Shown: positions 42,859 to 52,213, counted from the first letter of the stretch. The stretch is 64,000 nucleotides of DNA from JAAFIP01 sp963775085 (GCA_963775085.1 CAVZHO010000002.1:620001-684000); one strand, 5' to 3'. Numbers and translations are program-made. The notes: generated by a model from the sequence alone, not told the origin.

Positions 42859-44073
42859 CTACCTTTCCTTGATGGCCGCACGGGCGTTAAACCAGTTCAT
42901 AAACCCCGAGGTAATCAACGAGGTGGTGAGGTAAATCGCCATGATGATGGCAATGCACTCCACCGCACGCCCGGTTTGGTTGAGCGAGGTGTTGGCAATG
43001 GACACCAGATCGGGGTAGCCGACGGCCACGGCCAGGGACGAGTTTTTGGTGAGGTTCAAAAACTGATTCGTCATCGGCGGAATGATGACCCGCAGCGCCT
43101 GCGGCAGCACCACCAGGCGCATGGAATGCCAGCGCGACAGACCCAACGAAGCGCTGGCCTCGTGCTGGCCCAGCGACACCGAGGCAATGCCGCCGCGCAC
43201 CACTTCGGCTACGAAAGCCGAGGTGTAGAGCACCAGGCCAATCAGCACGGCCAGGTACTCGGGTGTGAGCGCGCCACCGCCTTCCACCTGTACTTCATTC
43301 ATTTTGGGGATGTCCCAGCCCCAGGGCGCACCGCCTGCCAGCCAGCCCAGCAAGGCACCGCCCAGCATCATGGCAAGGCACTGCCACAGCACTTTTTGAA
43401 CGTGGCCGGTTTGTTCAAAGCGCTGACGTGCACGCTTGGCAAACAGATAAGCCGCCACGGCACCCGCAACCAAACCAAGCAGACCCAGCGTGTGCCCCAG
43501 CGCCCACACCGGGGAGGGGAAGGAGATCCCGTTCTTGCTTAAAAACAGCAGATCGCCGACGTTCCAGGCCTGCGAGATTTGCGGCAGGTATTCGGTAAAA
43601 ATCAAATACCACATCAAGAGCTGCAGCAGCACGGGGATATTGCGAAACATCTCTACATAGCCATAGCACAGGCCGCGCACCAGCGCATTGCGCGAGAAGC
43701 GGCCAATGCCGAGCAGCGTGCCAAAAATAGTGGTGAGCACAATACCGATGAGGGCCACCCGCAGCGTGTTGACCAAACCGACCAAAAAGGCCTTCCAGTA
43801 GTGGTTGTTCGAGTCGTAGCCAATCCAGTTCTCGCCAATGTCAAAGCCTGCGGGCTGCAGTAAAAAGTCAAAACCACTCTGGATGCCGCGCGAGCGCATA
43901 TTGTCCAGGGTGTTGGTCACCAGCAGCCAGACCGTGAAGGCGATCAACGACAGCGCCAGGATTTGGTACACCAGTGCGCGGACGTGGCTGCTACGCCAGG
44001 AAAACCCGCTGCGCTTGGGCGCTGGAGCGCTGCGCGGCGGGATCATGCTGTGAACGGGGGAGGGGTCTGTCAT
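42859..44073 (-). CDS. aapQ: General L-amino acid ABC transporter, permease
   Basis: Inner-membrane permease of 404 residues, AapQ/BztB type, with several hydrophobic segments and the coupling loop EASASLGLSRWHSMRLVVLP near residue 315. A strong hairpin lies between the binding-protein gene and this one. Confidence 0.92.
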   Translation of the reverse strand: MTDPSPVHSMIPPRSAPAPKRSGFSWRSSHVRALVYQILALSLIAFTVWLLVTNTLDNMRSRGIQSGFDFLLQPAGFDIGENWIGYDSNNHYWKAFLVGLVNTLRVALIGIVLTTIFGTLLGIGRFSRNALVRGLCYGYVEMFRNIPVLLQLLMWYLIFTEYLPQISQAWNVGDLLFLSKNGISFPSPVWALGHTLGLLGLVAGAVAAYLFAKRARQRFEQTGHVQKVLWQCLAMMLGGALLGWLAGGAPWGWDIPKMNEVQVEGGGALTPEYLAVLIGLVLYTSAFVAEVVRGGIASVSLGQHEASASLGLSRWHSMRLVVLPQALRVIIPPMTNQFLNLTKNSSLAVAVGYPDLVSIANTSLNQTGRAVECIAIIMAIYLTTSLITSGFMNWFNARAAIKER

Positions 44074-44091
44074 GGGAATGCCACCATTGAA

Positions 44092-44131
44092 AACGGGTTC
44101 ATCTGCGCATTGCTACGCAGATGAACCCGTT
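44092..44131 (-). terminator. Intercistronic hairpin after the amino-acid binding-protein gene
   Basis: Perfect 16-bp arms AACGGGTTCATCTGCG and CGCAGATGAACCCGTT enclose an eight-base loop, between the stop of aapJ (44170) and the start of aapQ (44073). No U tract follows. Its position matches hairpins that stabilise binding-protein mRNA and reduce permease expression. Confidence 0.65.
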
Positions 44132-44169
44132 GGATTCAGGCTAAATGCTGATAAAAATGTGCTGGGAGA

Positions 44170-45207
44170 TTAACGCAATGGGGGTGCGTACATCAGGCCG
44201 TCGTTGTTCCACAGGTTGTTGCTGCTGCGGGGCAATGCCAGAGCGGTTTTCAGGCCCACGTTGCGCTCGAAAATCTCGCCATAGTTGCCCACGGCCTTGA
44301 CGGCGCGCAGCAGCCATTCTTTGTCCAGCGTCAGGTGCTTGCCCATGTCTTCGGTGCTGCCGCACAGGCGGCCAATGACGGGGTCTTTGCTGTCTTTGGC
44401 CATGGCCGCAGCGTTGGCTTGCGTCAGGCCGTATTCCTCGGCTTCCACCAGACCGTGAATCACCCACTTGGTGATAGCAAACCACTCGTCGTCACCGCGG
44501 CGTACCATGGGGCCCAGCGGCTCTTTGGAGATCAGCTCGGGCAAAATCAAATGCTCTTTAGGGTCTTTGGCTTCCTTGTTGCGCACCGAGGCCAGGCCCG
44601 AGGCGTCAGTGGTATAGGCTTGGCAGCGGCCCGAGAAGTAGGCGGCGTTGACGGCCTCCTGCTTTTCAAACACCACGGGCTTCATGCCCAGGTTGAGGGC
44701 TTTGCTGTAGTCGGTGAGGTTTTTCTCGGTGGTGGTGCCAGACTGTACGCACACCGTGGCGCCCTTGAGCTGCTTGGCGCTCTTGATCTTGCTGCTGGTA
44801 GGCACCATAAAGCCCTGGCCGTCGTAGTAGGTGACCGCCGTCATGTGCATGCCCAGGGAGGCATCGCGCGACATGGTGAAGGTGGTGTTGCGCGACAGAA
44901 TGTCCACTTCGCCCGAGGTCACAGCCGTGAATCGCTGTTGGGCGTTGAGGGGAACGTACTTGACCTTGGCGGCATCGCCCAGCACAGCGGCGGCAATGGC
45001 CTTGCAGACATCCACATCCATGCCGGTCCAGGCCCCATTGCTGTCAGCGGACGAGAAGCCTGCCAGACCTACGTTGACACCGCAGACCAGTTGGCCGCGT
45101 GCCTTGATGGCATCCAGGGTTTTGCCAGCATGGGCGGGCAGGGCCGTGACGGCCAGCGCCGCAGCGGTAGCGGACAGCAGGCCCAGTTTTTTAACGATTT
45201 TCAACAT
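44170..45207 (-). CDS. aapJ: General L-amino acid ABC transporter, substrate-binding protein
   Basis: Periplasmic binding protein of 345 residues with signal peptide LGLLSATAAALAVTALPAHA. The mature start (KTLDAIKARGQLVCGVNVGL) and the DVCKAIAAAVLGD segment are typical of AapJ/BztA, which bind many L-amino acids, notably Glu, Gln, Asp and Asn. The ATG at 45207 has GGAG nine bases before it and begins the signal peptide; the in-frame ATG at 45258 is rejected. First gene of the operon. Confidence 0.93.
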   Translation of the reverse strand: MLKIVKKLGLLSATAAALAVTALPAHAGKTLDAIKARGQLVCGVNVGLAGFSSADSNGAWTGMDVDVCKAIAAAVLGDAAKVKYVPLNAQQRFTAVTSGEVDILSRNTTFTMSRDASLGMHMTAVTYYDGQGFMVPTSSKIKSAKQLKGATVCVQSGTTTEKNLTDYSKALNLGMKPVVFEKQEAVNAAYFSGRCQAYTTDASGLASVRNKEAKDPKEHLILPELISKEPLGPMVRRGDDEWFAITKWVIHGLVEAEEYGLTQANAAAMAKDSKDPVIGRLCGSTEDMGKHLTLDKEWLLRAVKAVGNYGEIFERNVGLKTALALPRSSNNLWNNDGLMYAPPLR

Positions 45208-45386
45208 AAAAATTCTCCAGAAAACGGTGCATTGAGACAAATCCAGATCGATATTCACCGAAAAAATACCAAGTACGTGATGGTAGCGCAGCCTGTCACG
45301 TTACGCGCCAGAAAGGGGTATTGGTGGCCTAGGTAAAACCCTCAAGCGCATTGCTGCGCGACCCCAGGCTCATGGCCTTTGCCATT

Positions 45387-46748
45387 TCACCCCGTTCCGG
45401 ATTCGGCGGAGTTTTCCATCCCCGCCACCACCCGCGCATGGCGCGAAAAGCTGAGATACGCGCTGGCCCAGTCGATCAACACCACCAGCCGGTTGCGAAA
45501 GCCGATCAGGAAGTAGATGTGGGCAAACAGCCAAAACAGCCAGGCAAAGTAGCCACTGAACTTGAAGTGCCCCAGCGGGCTGGCCAGGTCCACTACGGCG
45601 GCGTTGCGGCCAATGGTGGCCAGGTTGCCGTAGTCTTGGTAGACAAAATTTTGCGTTGCCTGGCCGTGTATGCGGCGCAGGATGTTGCGGGCGGCGCATC
45701 GCCCCATTTGCTTGGCGGCGGGGGAGACACCGGGCACGCTTTTGGGCTCCCCCTTGCCATAGCTCAGCGCCGCCGCCATGTCGCCAATCACGCTGATGTG
45801 GGGGAAGTCAGGCACGCTTAAATCGGCTTGCACTTGCACTCGGCCCGCGCGGTCTAGCGTGCAGCCCGTGCCGGCCGCGAGTAGCTTTCCCAGCGGCGAT
45901 GCGGCCACGCCTGCGGCCCAAATCACGGTCTTGCTGGCAATCTGTATGCTACTATTTTCATAGCTGCTTACGTCCTGTTGGCGTGGACTATCTGGTGATT
46001 TGCTTGCTAAAACACCGTGCGCGTCGATCTGCGTGACCTGGCAGCCCAGCAGCACCTGCACGCCCAGATTTTCCAGTTGCAGCTGCGCCTTGGCGCTTAA
46101 ATCGGGCGGCATGGCCTGCAGCACGCGCGGGCCACCCTCCACCAACAGCACCGTGGCGCGGGCCGGGTCGATGCGGCGAAACTCACCGGGCAGGGTGTGG
46201 CGCGCAATCTCGGCCAGGGTGCCCGCCATCTCCACGCCGGTGGGGCCTGCGCCAATGACAACGAAGGTCAACCAAGCCGCGCGCTGGGCAGCATCTATCT
46301 CCCGCTCCGCCGCTTCAAAGGCCAGCAGGATGCGGCGGCGCAGCTCGAAGGCATCTTCCAGCGTTTTCAGCCCCGGCGCGTGCTGCGCCCACTCATCATG
46401 GTCAAAGTAGCTGTGCGTGGCTCCGGCGGCGACGATCAGGTGGTCGAAACTGATGGGCGCGCCAGCCCGCAGGGTGATGCGCTGCGCCTGGGTATCAATA
46501 CCGACCACCTCACCCAGCAGCGTAGTGAGGTTGCGCTGCTGGCGAAACAGGTTGCGAATGGGCGCGGCAATCGCCGGGGCGGCCAGCCCGGCGGTGGCCA
46601 CCTGGTAGAGCAGGGGCTGGAACAGGTGGTGGTTGCTGCGGTCCACCAATGTGATGTTGACATCGGCGCTCTGCAGTGCCTTGGCCGCTTCGAGCCCACC
46701 AAAGCCGCAGCCGATGATGGCGATATGGGTCTTTTTGTTGTTGTCCAT
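45387..46748 (-). CDS. NAD(P)/FAD-dependent oxidoreductase, NDH-2-like
   Basis: Single-subunit flavoprotein of 453 residues of the type II NADH dehydrogenase family. FAD motif GCGFGGLEAAKAL (13-25), NADH motif IGAGPTGVEMAGTLAE, and a carboxy-terminal membrane-associating stretch (YFAWLFWLFAHIYFLIGF). It would pass electrons from NADH to quinone without pumping. The ATG at 46748 begins the Rossmann strand (KKTHIAIIGCG). A dispersed palindrome lies inside the frame at 45947-45992. Confidence 0.88.
   Translation of the reverse strand: MDNNKKTHIAIIGCGFGGLEAAKALQSADVNITLVDRSNHHLFQPLLYQVATAGLAAPAIAAPIRNLFRQQRNLTTLLGEVVGIDTQAQRITLRAGAPISFDHLIVAAGATHSYFDHDEWAQHAPGLKTLEDAFELRRRILLAFEAAEREIDAAQRAAWLTFVVIGAGPTGVEMAGTLAEIARHTLPGEFRRIDPARATVLLVEGGPRVLQAMPPDLSAKAQLQLENLGVQVLLGCQVTQIDAHGVLASKSPDSPRQQDVSSYENSSIQIASKTVIWAAGVAASPLGKLLAAGTGCTLDRAGRVQVQADLSVPDFPHISVIGDMAAALSYGKGEPKSVPGVSPAAKQMGRCAARNILRRIHGQATQNFVYQDYGNLATIGRNAAVVDLASPLGHFKFSGYFAWLFWLFAHIYFLIGFRNRLVVLIDWASAYLSFSRHARVVAGMENSAESGTG
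45947..45992 (+). repeat. Dispersed ATAGCTGCTTACG palindrome, copy 4 (intragenic)
   Basis: Reads ATGCTACTATTTTCATAGC then TGCTTACGTCC, followed by a second small hairpin of GTCC and GGAC. It encodes DSPRQQDVSSYENSSIQIAS in the opposite NDH-2-like frame, a stretch absent from the usual compact loop before the VIWAAGV motif. Confidence 0.65.
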
Positions 46749-46791
46749 GGCGTTATTATGGAGAGAATCCCCGCTGTCCAAATAAAACACC

Positions 46792-47820
46792 ATGCGCCTG
46801 TCCGTACTTGACCAATCCACCGCCACCACCGGCCGCCCGCAGGCCGAAGCCATCCGCCAAACCCTGGCGCTGGCGCAGCACTGCGAGGCGCTGGGCTACC
46901 ACCGCTTCTGGGTGAGCGAGCACCACAGCCACCCCAGCATCGTCGGCTGCGCACCCGAGGTGCTGTTGGCCGCCATTGCCGCGCGCACCCAGCGCATCCG
47001 CATCGGCAGTGCCGGGGTGATGCTGCCGCACTATGCGCCGCTCAAAGTGGCCGAGCAATTTCGGGTGCTGGACGCACTGGCCCCCGGCCGCATCGACCTG
47101 GGTGTAGGCCGCGCCCCGGGCAGCGACCAGCGCACGTCGGCACTGCTTAACCCCAACCCACGCTCGTCCGACAACTTTCCCCAGCAAGTGATGGAGCTGC
47201 AAGCCTGGGTGCAAGAGGGCGCAGACCTGCCCAGCGGTGCCAAGGTGGACGGCCTGCCGCCCGGCCACCCCGGCCACGGCGTGCACGCCTACCCACACAG
47301 CAGCAGCGCGCCCGCCGTGTGGATGCTGGGCAGTAGCGACTACGGTGCACAGCTGGCCGCCCACCTGGGCCTGCCCTACGCCTTTGCCCACTTCATCACC
47401 GACGGCCAGGGCGCAGAGCAGGCTATGGACATTTACCGCAGCAGCTTCAAACCCAGCGCCATCACCCCCAAGCCCCACGCCGCCCTGTGCGTCTGGGCGC
47501 TGGCGGCCGACACCGAAGAACAAGCCTGGCACCAGTTCAAAAGCCGCGAGCGCTGGAAGATGGACCGCAACCTGGGCCACATCGGCGCGCTGCTGCCGCC
47601 CGATGAGGCCGACCGCGACTACGGCGCGCATGAGCTGCCACGCCTGAACGCGCTACGTAAAAACGCCTTCGTGGGCACCGGTGCGCAAGTGGCAGGGCAA
47701 CTGCGGGCACTGGGCGAAGCGCTGGGCATCGACGAAATTGCCGTGATCACCTGGTCGCACGATGCAGCGGCGCAAAACCGCTCTTACGCCCTCTTGGCCC
47801 ATGAATTTATGCCTAAATAG
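46792..47820 (+). CDS. LLM-class flavin-dependent oxidoreductase
   Basis: Luciferase-like FMN/F420-fold protein of 342 residues. The start (RLSVLDQSTATTGRPQAEAI) and EHHSHPSIVGCAPEVLLAA match the common bacterial LLM subgroup near YhbW; GVMLPHYAPLKVAEQFRVLD follows. It starts 43 bp from the NDH-2-like gene in the opposite direction, so both share a short promoter region. Substrate unknown. Confidence 0.9.
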   Translation: MRLSVLDQSTATTGRPQAEAIRQTLALAQHCEALGYHRFWVSEHHSHPSIVGCAPEVLLAAIAARTQRIRIGSAGVMLPHYAPLKVAEQFRVLDALAPGRIDLGVGRAPGSDQRTSALLNPNPRSSDNFPQQVMELQAWVQEGADLPSGAKVDGLPPGHPGHGVHAYPHSSSAPAVWMLGSSDYGAQLAAHLGLPYAFAHFITDGQGAEQAMDIYRSSFKPSAITPKPHAALCVWALAADTEEQAWHQFKSRERWKMDRNLGHIGALLPPDEADRDYGAHELPRLNALRKNAFVGTGAQVAGQLRALGEALGIDEIAVITWSHDAAAQNRSYALLAHEFMPK

Positions 47821-47825
47821 CTGAC

Positions 47826-47873
47826 GAGTCCTTGTCGCCAGGACGTAAGTAGCTATTAAATTCATAGTAAAAC
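47826..47873 (-). repeat. Dispersed ATAGCTGCTTACG palindrome, copy 5
   Basis: The complement reads TACTATGAATTTAATAGC then TACTTACGTCC followed by the TGGCGACAAGGACT hairpin arm. It lies immediately after the LLM gene stop. The rest of 47874-48244 has no recognisable gene and presumably carries the promoter of the multicopper oxidase. Confidence 0.6.
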
Positions 47874-48244
47874 GCATCCCAAAAATCCCATCGGCCGTTG
47901 CCTGAAGGCCTGCCACTTAGCCTCCAGTAAGTCGGTGGTATTACATTTTGACGTAACCGTTACAGCCCACAACTACCAAGATTTGCGTTGGGTGCCCAGC
48001 CTCCCTACGCATTGGTACCACGCAGGAAAAATTGGACAGCCGTCAATGGCAAGTGCTGACTTTGTCCTTGGTTTGCCACTGTCTTTCACTGGGGTTACCA
48101 CCATAAAGTTAGGTAGAGAATCAGGGTATTGCCTGCGCTGCTTCCTCTCAACACACTGCAACCAGCGGCGTAACCGTATTGAAACCATATCAAACATTTT
48201 TTTGAACGGTGACAGTGGGTTGATCAAGCGCAGGAGAAGGTCTC

Positions 48245-50209
48245 ATGGACACACGGCGTTGGGGTATCGGACGCATGCAGGCGGCGTTGCGCCACCTGGG
48301 CAGCACTTGGTTTGACTCCGCACTGCAAGGGCGGCTCAGCCGACGCGGGTTGCATCAAAAATTACTCTGGCTGGGCGGCGCGGCGGCGGCGGCGGTGCAT
48401 TTGCCAGCGCGCGCCAAGGGCGATGTCAACTCAGAATCACTAGACCCTTGCCTGGCACTAGGCGGCTTTCCCACGCCGCCCTTCATGGACGCATTGCCGC
48501 TGATGCACAGCATGCAGCACCGGGCTGTGCCGATGCTGCAAAGTCAGCTGATTCCCCAGCCAGGGCGTGCACCTGTGGCAGGCGAAGCCAGGCGTGACCC
48601 GCACCAGGCATGGACAATTCACCCGCCACAGGAGTATTACGAACTCATCGAAGAAGAAGTCCAGGCCAAACTGCACAGCCAGATGCCCTACAACACCTTG
48701 TGGGGTTTTCGGCGCAGCAGCGATCCACCGGGGTCGGCCATGGTGCCCGGCCCGACTTTTTATGCCCAATGTGGCAAACCGATACTGGTGCGCATTCGTA
48801 ATAACCTGCCGCCGTACAACCTGCACTATGGCTTTGGCATGCCCGAGACCAGCACCCATTTACACAACAACCACACCCCCTGGGAGTCTGACGGTTTTCC
48901 CGATGAGTACTACCCCAAGCTGGCCGAGCTGGACCCCGCCCGCATCGACCATGGACGCTTTAAAGACCACCACTACGTCAACGAGGAAGCGGGCTATGAC
49001 CAGACCGAGGCGTTGGGGACGCTGTGGTACCACGACCACCGGCACAACTTCACCGCGCCCAACACCTACAAGGGACTGGTCGGCTTTTACCTGATGTTTG
49101 ACGAGCTGGATGCCGGTGACGAAAACCTCAATGATGGCGTTAACCTGCGCTTGCCCAGCGGCGAGTTTGATGTCCCGTTGATGATAGGTGACAAGATCAT
49201 CGACAGCAGTGGTGCTCTGGTATTCGACCAGTTCAACCTGGACGGTATTTTGGGCAACAAGATGACCGTGAATGGAAAGATCCAGCCCTACTTCAAGGTG
49301 CAGCGGCGCAAGTACCGATTTCGCCTGTTGAATGCAGGCCCCTCGCGGGTGTATGGCCTGTCGCTCAAGGTGGCCAACAATACGGTGGGCGACATGCGTA
49401 ACGCCACCCACTTTCAGCATATGACCCTGATCGCTTTTGCGGGCAATTTGCTGCGCAACTCGCTGGCGCCCTTTTTCGGCCCGGGTTTGCTGTCCCCCGC
49501 GCAGCGGGCCGATGTGGTGGTGGATTTTTCCAAGGCCACGCCGGGTCAAACGCTGTATCTCGTCAACGAGTACGGTCAGTCTGACGGCTCCAAACCCGAA
49601 GGTTTTTTGCGCAACTCGGTCAACGGCCCGCAGTTCAAAACCCTGGTCAATGGCGGCGTGCCCCTGGTGCGCTTTGATGTCCAGGACGGCGTGGTGAATG
49701 ACCCCAGTCAAGTGCCGCTGTTGTTGCGCCCCTTGCCAGCCATGCCTGCGGGACTGGACACCCTGCCCGAGGCGACGATCCTCGCCGCCATCGGTAAAAA
49801 ACCGCCACTGCCCAGCATTACTGCCATTACGGCCGTACGTGAGTGGCGCTTTGACCGCACCAACGGCCAGTGGGCCATCAACAGCCAGCTCTACAACGGG
49901 GATCGCCCCACCATCCAGATCAAGCGGGGGGCCAAAGAGGTCTGGGTGCTGACCAATAACAGCGGCGGCTGGATGCACCCGATCCACATCCACTTTGAGG
50001 AGTTTCGCGTGCTGTACCGGGCCAACGGAAAAAAACCGGGCTTTGACAGCGCCCAGCATGGACGCGAAGACACCCTGTCGCTGGGCCCGGGGGAGCGTGC
50101 TGTGATCTTCATCCAGTTTCGCGATTTTCTGGGTCGCTACGTCATGCACTGCCACAACACCGTGCACGAAGACCACGCCATGATGATGCGCTTTGACATC
50201 GTGCCCTAG
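48245..50209 (+). CDS. Multicopper oxidase (exported)
   Basis: Copper oxidase of 654 residues. A twin-arginine-type leader (LSRRGLHQKLLWLGGAAA, Arg33-Arg34) predicts folded export to the periplasm. All four copper motifs are present: HLHNNH (about 205), WYHDHRH (about 260), HPIHIHFEEF (about 578) and HCHNTVHEDHAMM (about 635), the last giving the type 1 Cys and axial Met. It may oxidise metals (Cu, Mn, Fe) or phenolics. An SCO copper chaperone gene follows 34 bp later. It lacks the Met-rich segment of CueO. Confidence 0.9.
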   Translation: MDTRRWGIGRMQAALRHLGSTWFDSALQGRLSRRGLHQKLLWLGGAAAAAVHLPARAKGDVNSESLDPCLALGGFPTPPFMDALPLMHSMQHRAVPMLQSQLIPQPGRAPVAGEARRDPHQAWTIHPPQEYYELIEEEVQAKLHSQMPYNTLWGFRRSSDPPGSAMVPGPTFYAQCGKPILVRIRNNLPPYNLHYGFGMPETSTHLHNNHTPWESDGFPDEYYPKLAELDPARIDHGRFKDHHYVNEEAGYDQTEALGTLWYHDHRHNFTAPNTYKGLVGFYLMFDELDAGDENLNDGVNLRLPSGEFDVPLMIGDKIIDSSGALVFDQFNLDGILGNKMTVNGKIQPYFKVQRRKYRFRLLNAGPSRVYGLSLKVANNTVGDMRNATHFQHMTLIAFAGNLLRNSLAPFFGPGLLSPAQRADVVVDFSKATPGQTLYLVNEYGQSDGSKPEGFLRNSVNGPQFKTLVNGGVPLVRFDVQDGVVNDPSQVPLLLRPLPAMPAGLDTLPEATILAAIGKKPPLPSITAITAVREWRFDRTNGQWAINSQLYNGDRPTIQIKRGAKEVWVLTNNSGGWMHPIHIHFEEFRVLYRANGKKPGFDSAQHGREDTLSLGPGERAVIFIQFRDFLGRYVMHCHNTVHEDHAMMMRFDIVP

Positions 50210-50243
50210 CCTGCATCGCAGCCCATTCAACAAGGAGCCGATC

Positions 50244-50849
50244 ATGGACATGAACCGCCGCAACCTGCTCACCCGTTCTACGCTGGCACCGCTGGTCTTT
50301 ATACCGGGCGCGGTCGAGCTGGCCGCTCGGCCCGCCCTGCAGGGCAAGCCGGTCGAGCTGCCCAATGTGCAGCTGATAACCCACAACAAGCGCCGTGTGC
50401 GCTTCTACGACGACCTGGTGCGCGGTAACCGCCTGGTGCTGATCAACTTCATGTATGCCCAGTGTTCGGAAATATGCCCCGGCATGACGGCCAACCTGGT
50501 GCAGGTGCAGCGTGTGCTGGGCAAACGCGTGGGACGCGAGGTATTCATGTATTCCATATCGCTGCTGCCCGAGCAGGACAGCCCCGAGGTGCTGGCGGCC
50601 TATGCCCAGGGCTTGGGCGCGGGGCCGGGCTGGACTTTTTTAACCGGGCTGGGCAAGGATATTGAAACCCTTCGCCGCGCGCTGGGCTACGCCGACCCCA
50701 ACCCCGAGGTCGATGCCGACATCACCCAGCACATCGGTATGGTACGCATTGGCAACGACGCGCTGGGGCGCTGGATGGCCTGCCCGGCCTTGGCCAATCC
50801 ACGCCAGATTGCGCAGGAAGCCATGTGGATCGGTCTGGCACGCGCATAG
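50244..50849 (+). CDS. SCO1/SenC-family copper chaperone
   Basis: Thioredoxin-fold protein of 201 residues with copper-binding Cys74 and Cys78 (CSEIC) and a distal His in the TQHIGMVRIG segment. The leader MDMNRRNLLTRSTLAPLVF looks like a Tat or uncleaved anchor signal. SCO proteins deliver copper to cytochrome oxidase, but here the partner is more likely the multicopper oxidase encoded just upstream. The ATG at 50244 follows AAGGAG. Confidence 0.88.
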   Translation: MDMNRRNLLTRSTLAPLVFIPGAVELAARPALQGKPVELPNVQLITHNKRRVRFYDDLVRGNRLVLINFMYAQCSEICPGMTANLVQVQRVLGKRVGREVFMYSISLLPEQDSPEVLAAYAQGLGAGPGWTFLTGLGKDIETLRRALGYADPNPEVDADITQHIGMVRIGNDALGRWMACPALANPRQIAQEAMWIGLARA

Positions 50850-51056
50850 TTGTAAGCCATTGAAATAGATGCATGGATTGCGCTTTTCTGTGCCGCAAGG
50901 CTTTACTAATGGCTGTGCGAGGAGTAAGTTGTCTGGTGCGCAACGATGTGCCCATCACTTGGTACGCACCCTGCGCAAGAAAGCGAACGCTCCGGAGCCG
51001 GCGCTTGCACTGCTCTTTGTTTTTGGCTCCCTGCCCCCTGTGGGAAGGAGATCACC

Positions 51057-51400
51057 ATGGACAGCACCACCCCCGAGATGGAGGCCCTTAAAACCCGCCT
51101 CAAGGCCTGCTGTGGGGCAATGAGGCGGCGGTACGCGAGCGCCTGAGCGACGGCGTGGCGCACCTGCAACTGACCAAACGCCCCTATCCGTTTGACTACC
51201 CCTTCGGGCCCGCCAAGGTGGTGGAGTTTTTCCGCACCTACTATGGCCCCACCAATCGCGCATTTGCCGCGCTCGACCCGGCCGGCCAGGCCGCCTTGCA
51301 CGGCGATCTGGAGCTGCTGTGGACCCAGCACAATCTCGCCACCGACGGCCGCACCCGCTATACGGCGGAGTATCTGGAGGTGGTGGCGCGGCGGGCCTGA
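51057..51400 (+). pseudogene. Remnant of a SAM-dependent methyltransferase (internal deletion)
   Basis: The 5' end is intact: GGAAGGAG, then an ATG and MDSTTPEMEALKTRLKA. The sequence then jumps in another frame to WGNEAAVRERLSDGVAHLQ and TKRPYPFDYPFGPAKVVEF, the carboxy-terminal part of class I methyltransferases, ending VARRA. The middle, with the SAM-binding core, is missing, so the gene is dead. Between 50850 and 51056 nothing is seen. Confidence 0.65.
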
Positions 51401-51482
51401 GCCCGGCGTGGTAATGCGTGTCTGGCGGTGACCGATCCAGACCGTTCTGTCAGGCTTCGTGGCGTGTGGCATAGTAGGTGTC

Positions 51483-52178
51483 ATGCGCTCCCACCACCTT
51501 GAAACCCACCGCGCCCACCGCATCGGCTGGCTGCGCGCCTCCGTGCTGGGGGCTAATGATGGTGTGGTGTCGGTGGCCAGTCTGGTCGTGGGCGTAGCCG
51601 CCAGTGGCGCGACGCAACAGGCTATTTTGTTCACCGGCATTGCGGGCTTGGTGGCCGGGGCCATGTCGATGGCGGCGGGGGAGTATGTGTCGGTGCAGTC
51701 GCAGGCCGACACCGAAGAGGCTGACCTGGCCCGCGAGCGCACAGAACTGGCCACCGACCCCGCGCACGAGTTGGCCGAGCTGACCGCCATCTACGTGGGC
51801 CGCGGCCTTACAGAACCGCTGGCGCACCAAGTAGCAGCGCAGCTCATGGCGCATGACCCCATCACCGCCCACGCCCGCGACGAGCTGGGCATTACCGACA
51901 CCCTGCGCGCCCGCCCCCTGCAAGCGGCACTGGCGTCGGCCGCCGCATTTGCAGGGGGAGCCGTGTTCCCCATCGCCGCCGTGCTGCTGGCCCCCGCAGC
52001 GCAAGTGGGCACGGTGGCCACGGTGACCACCCTGGTCGTACTGGCCGCTCTGGGGGCGCTGGCTGCCTACGCTGGTGGTGCGTCATTACTTAAGGGAGCC
52101 GTGCGGGTGGTGTTTTGGGGTGCCTTGGCCATGGGCATTACGGCGGGGGTTGGGCGGCTGTTTGGGGCGAGTGTCTAG
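51483..52178 (+). CDS. VIT1/CCC1-family transporter
   Basis: Membrane protein of 231 residues. Start HRIGWLRASVLGANDGVVSV is characteristic of the family (first helix and the DG motif); EYVSVQSQADTEEADL forms the cytosolic metal-binding turn and three hydrophobic segments follow. These proteins export Fe2+ or Mn2+ from the cytosol. Being near a multicopper oxidase fits a metal-homeostasis theme. The ATG at 51483 is chosen because the motif starts there. Confidence 0.9.
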   Translation: MRSHHLETHRAHRIGWLRASVLGANDGVVSVASLVVGVAASGATQQAILFTGIAGLVAGAMSMAAGEYVSVQSQADTEEADLARERTELATDPAHELAELTAIYVGRGLTEPLAHQVAAQLMAHDPITAHARDELGITDTLRARPLQAALASAAAFAGGAVFPIAAVLLAPAAQVGTVATVTTLVVLAALGALAAYAGGASLLKGAVRVVFWGALAMGITAGVGRLFGASV

Positions 52179-52213
52179 CAGCATGAGGGAATAGCCGGAT
52201 GCAGTTCCCGAGT

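Noticed and set aside
47935..48315. Frame in the gap before the multicopper oxidase
   Set aside because: Overlaps the oxidase start in another frame, has no family signature, and the opposite strand also shows a similar chance frame.
48860..50389. Open frame of 509 codons on the minus strand opposite the multicopper oxidase
   Set aside because: Antisense to all the copper motifs of the oxidase; no independent coding evidence.
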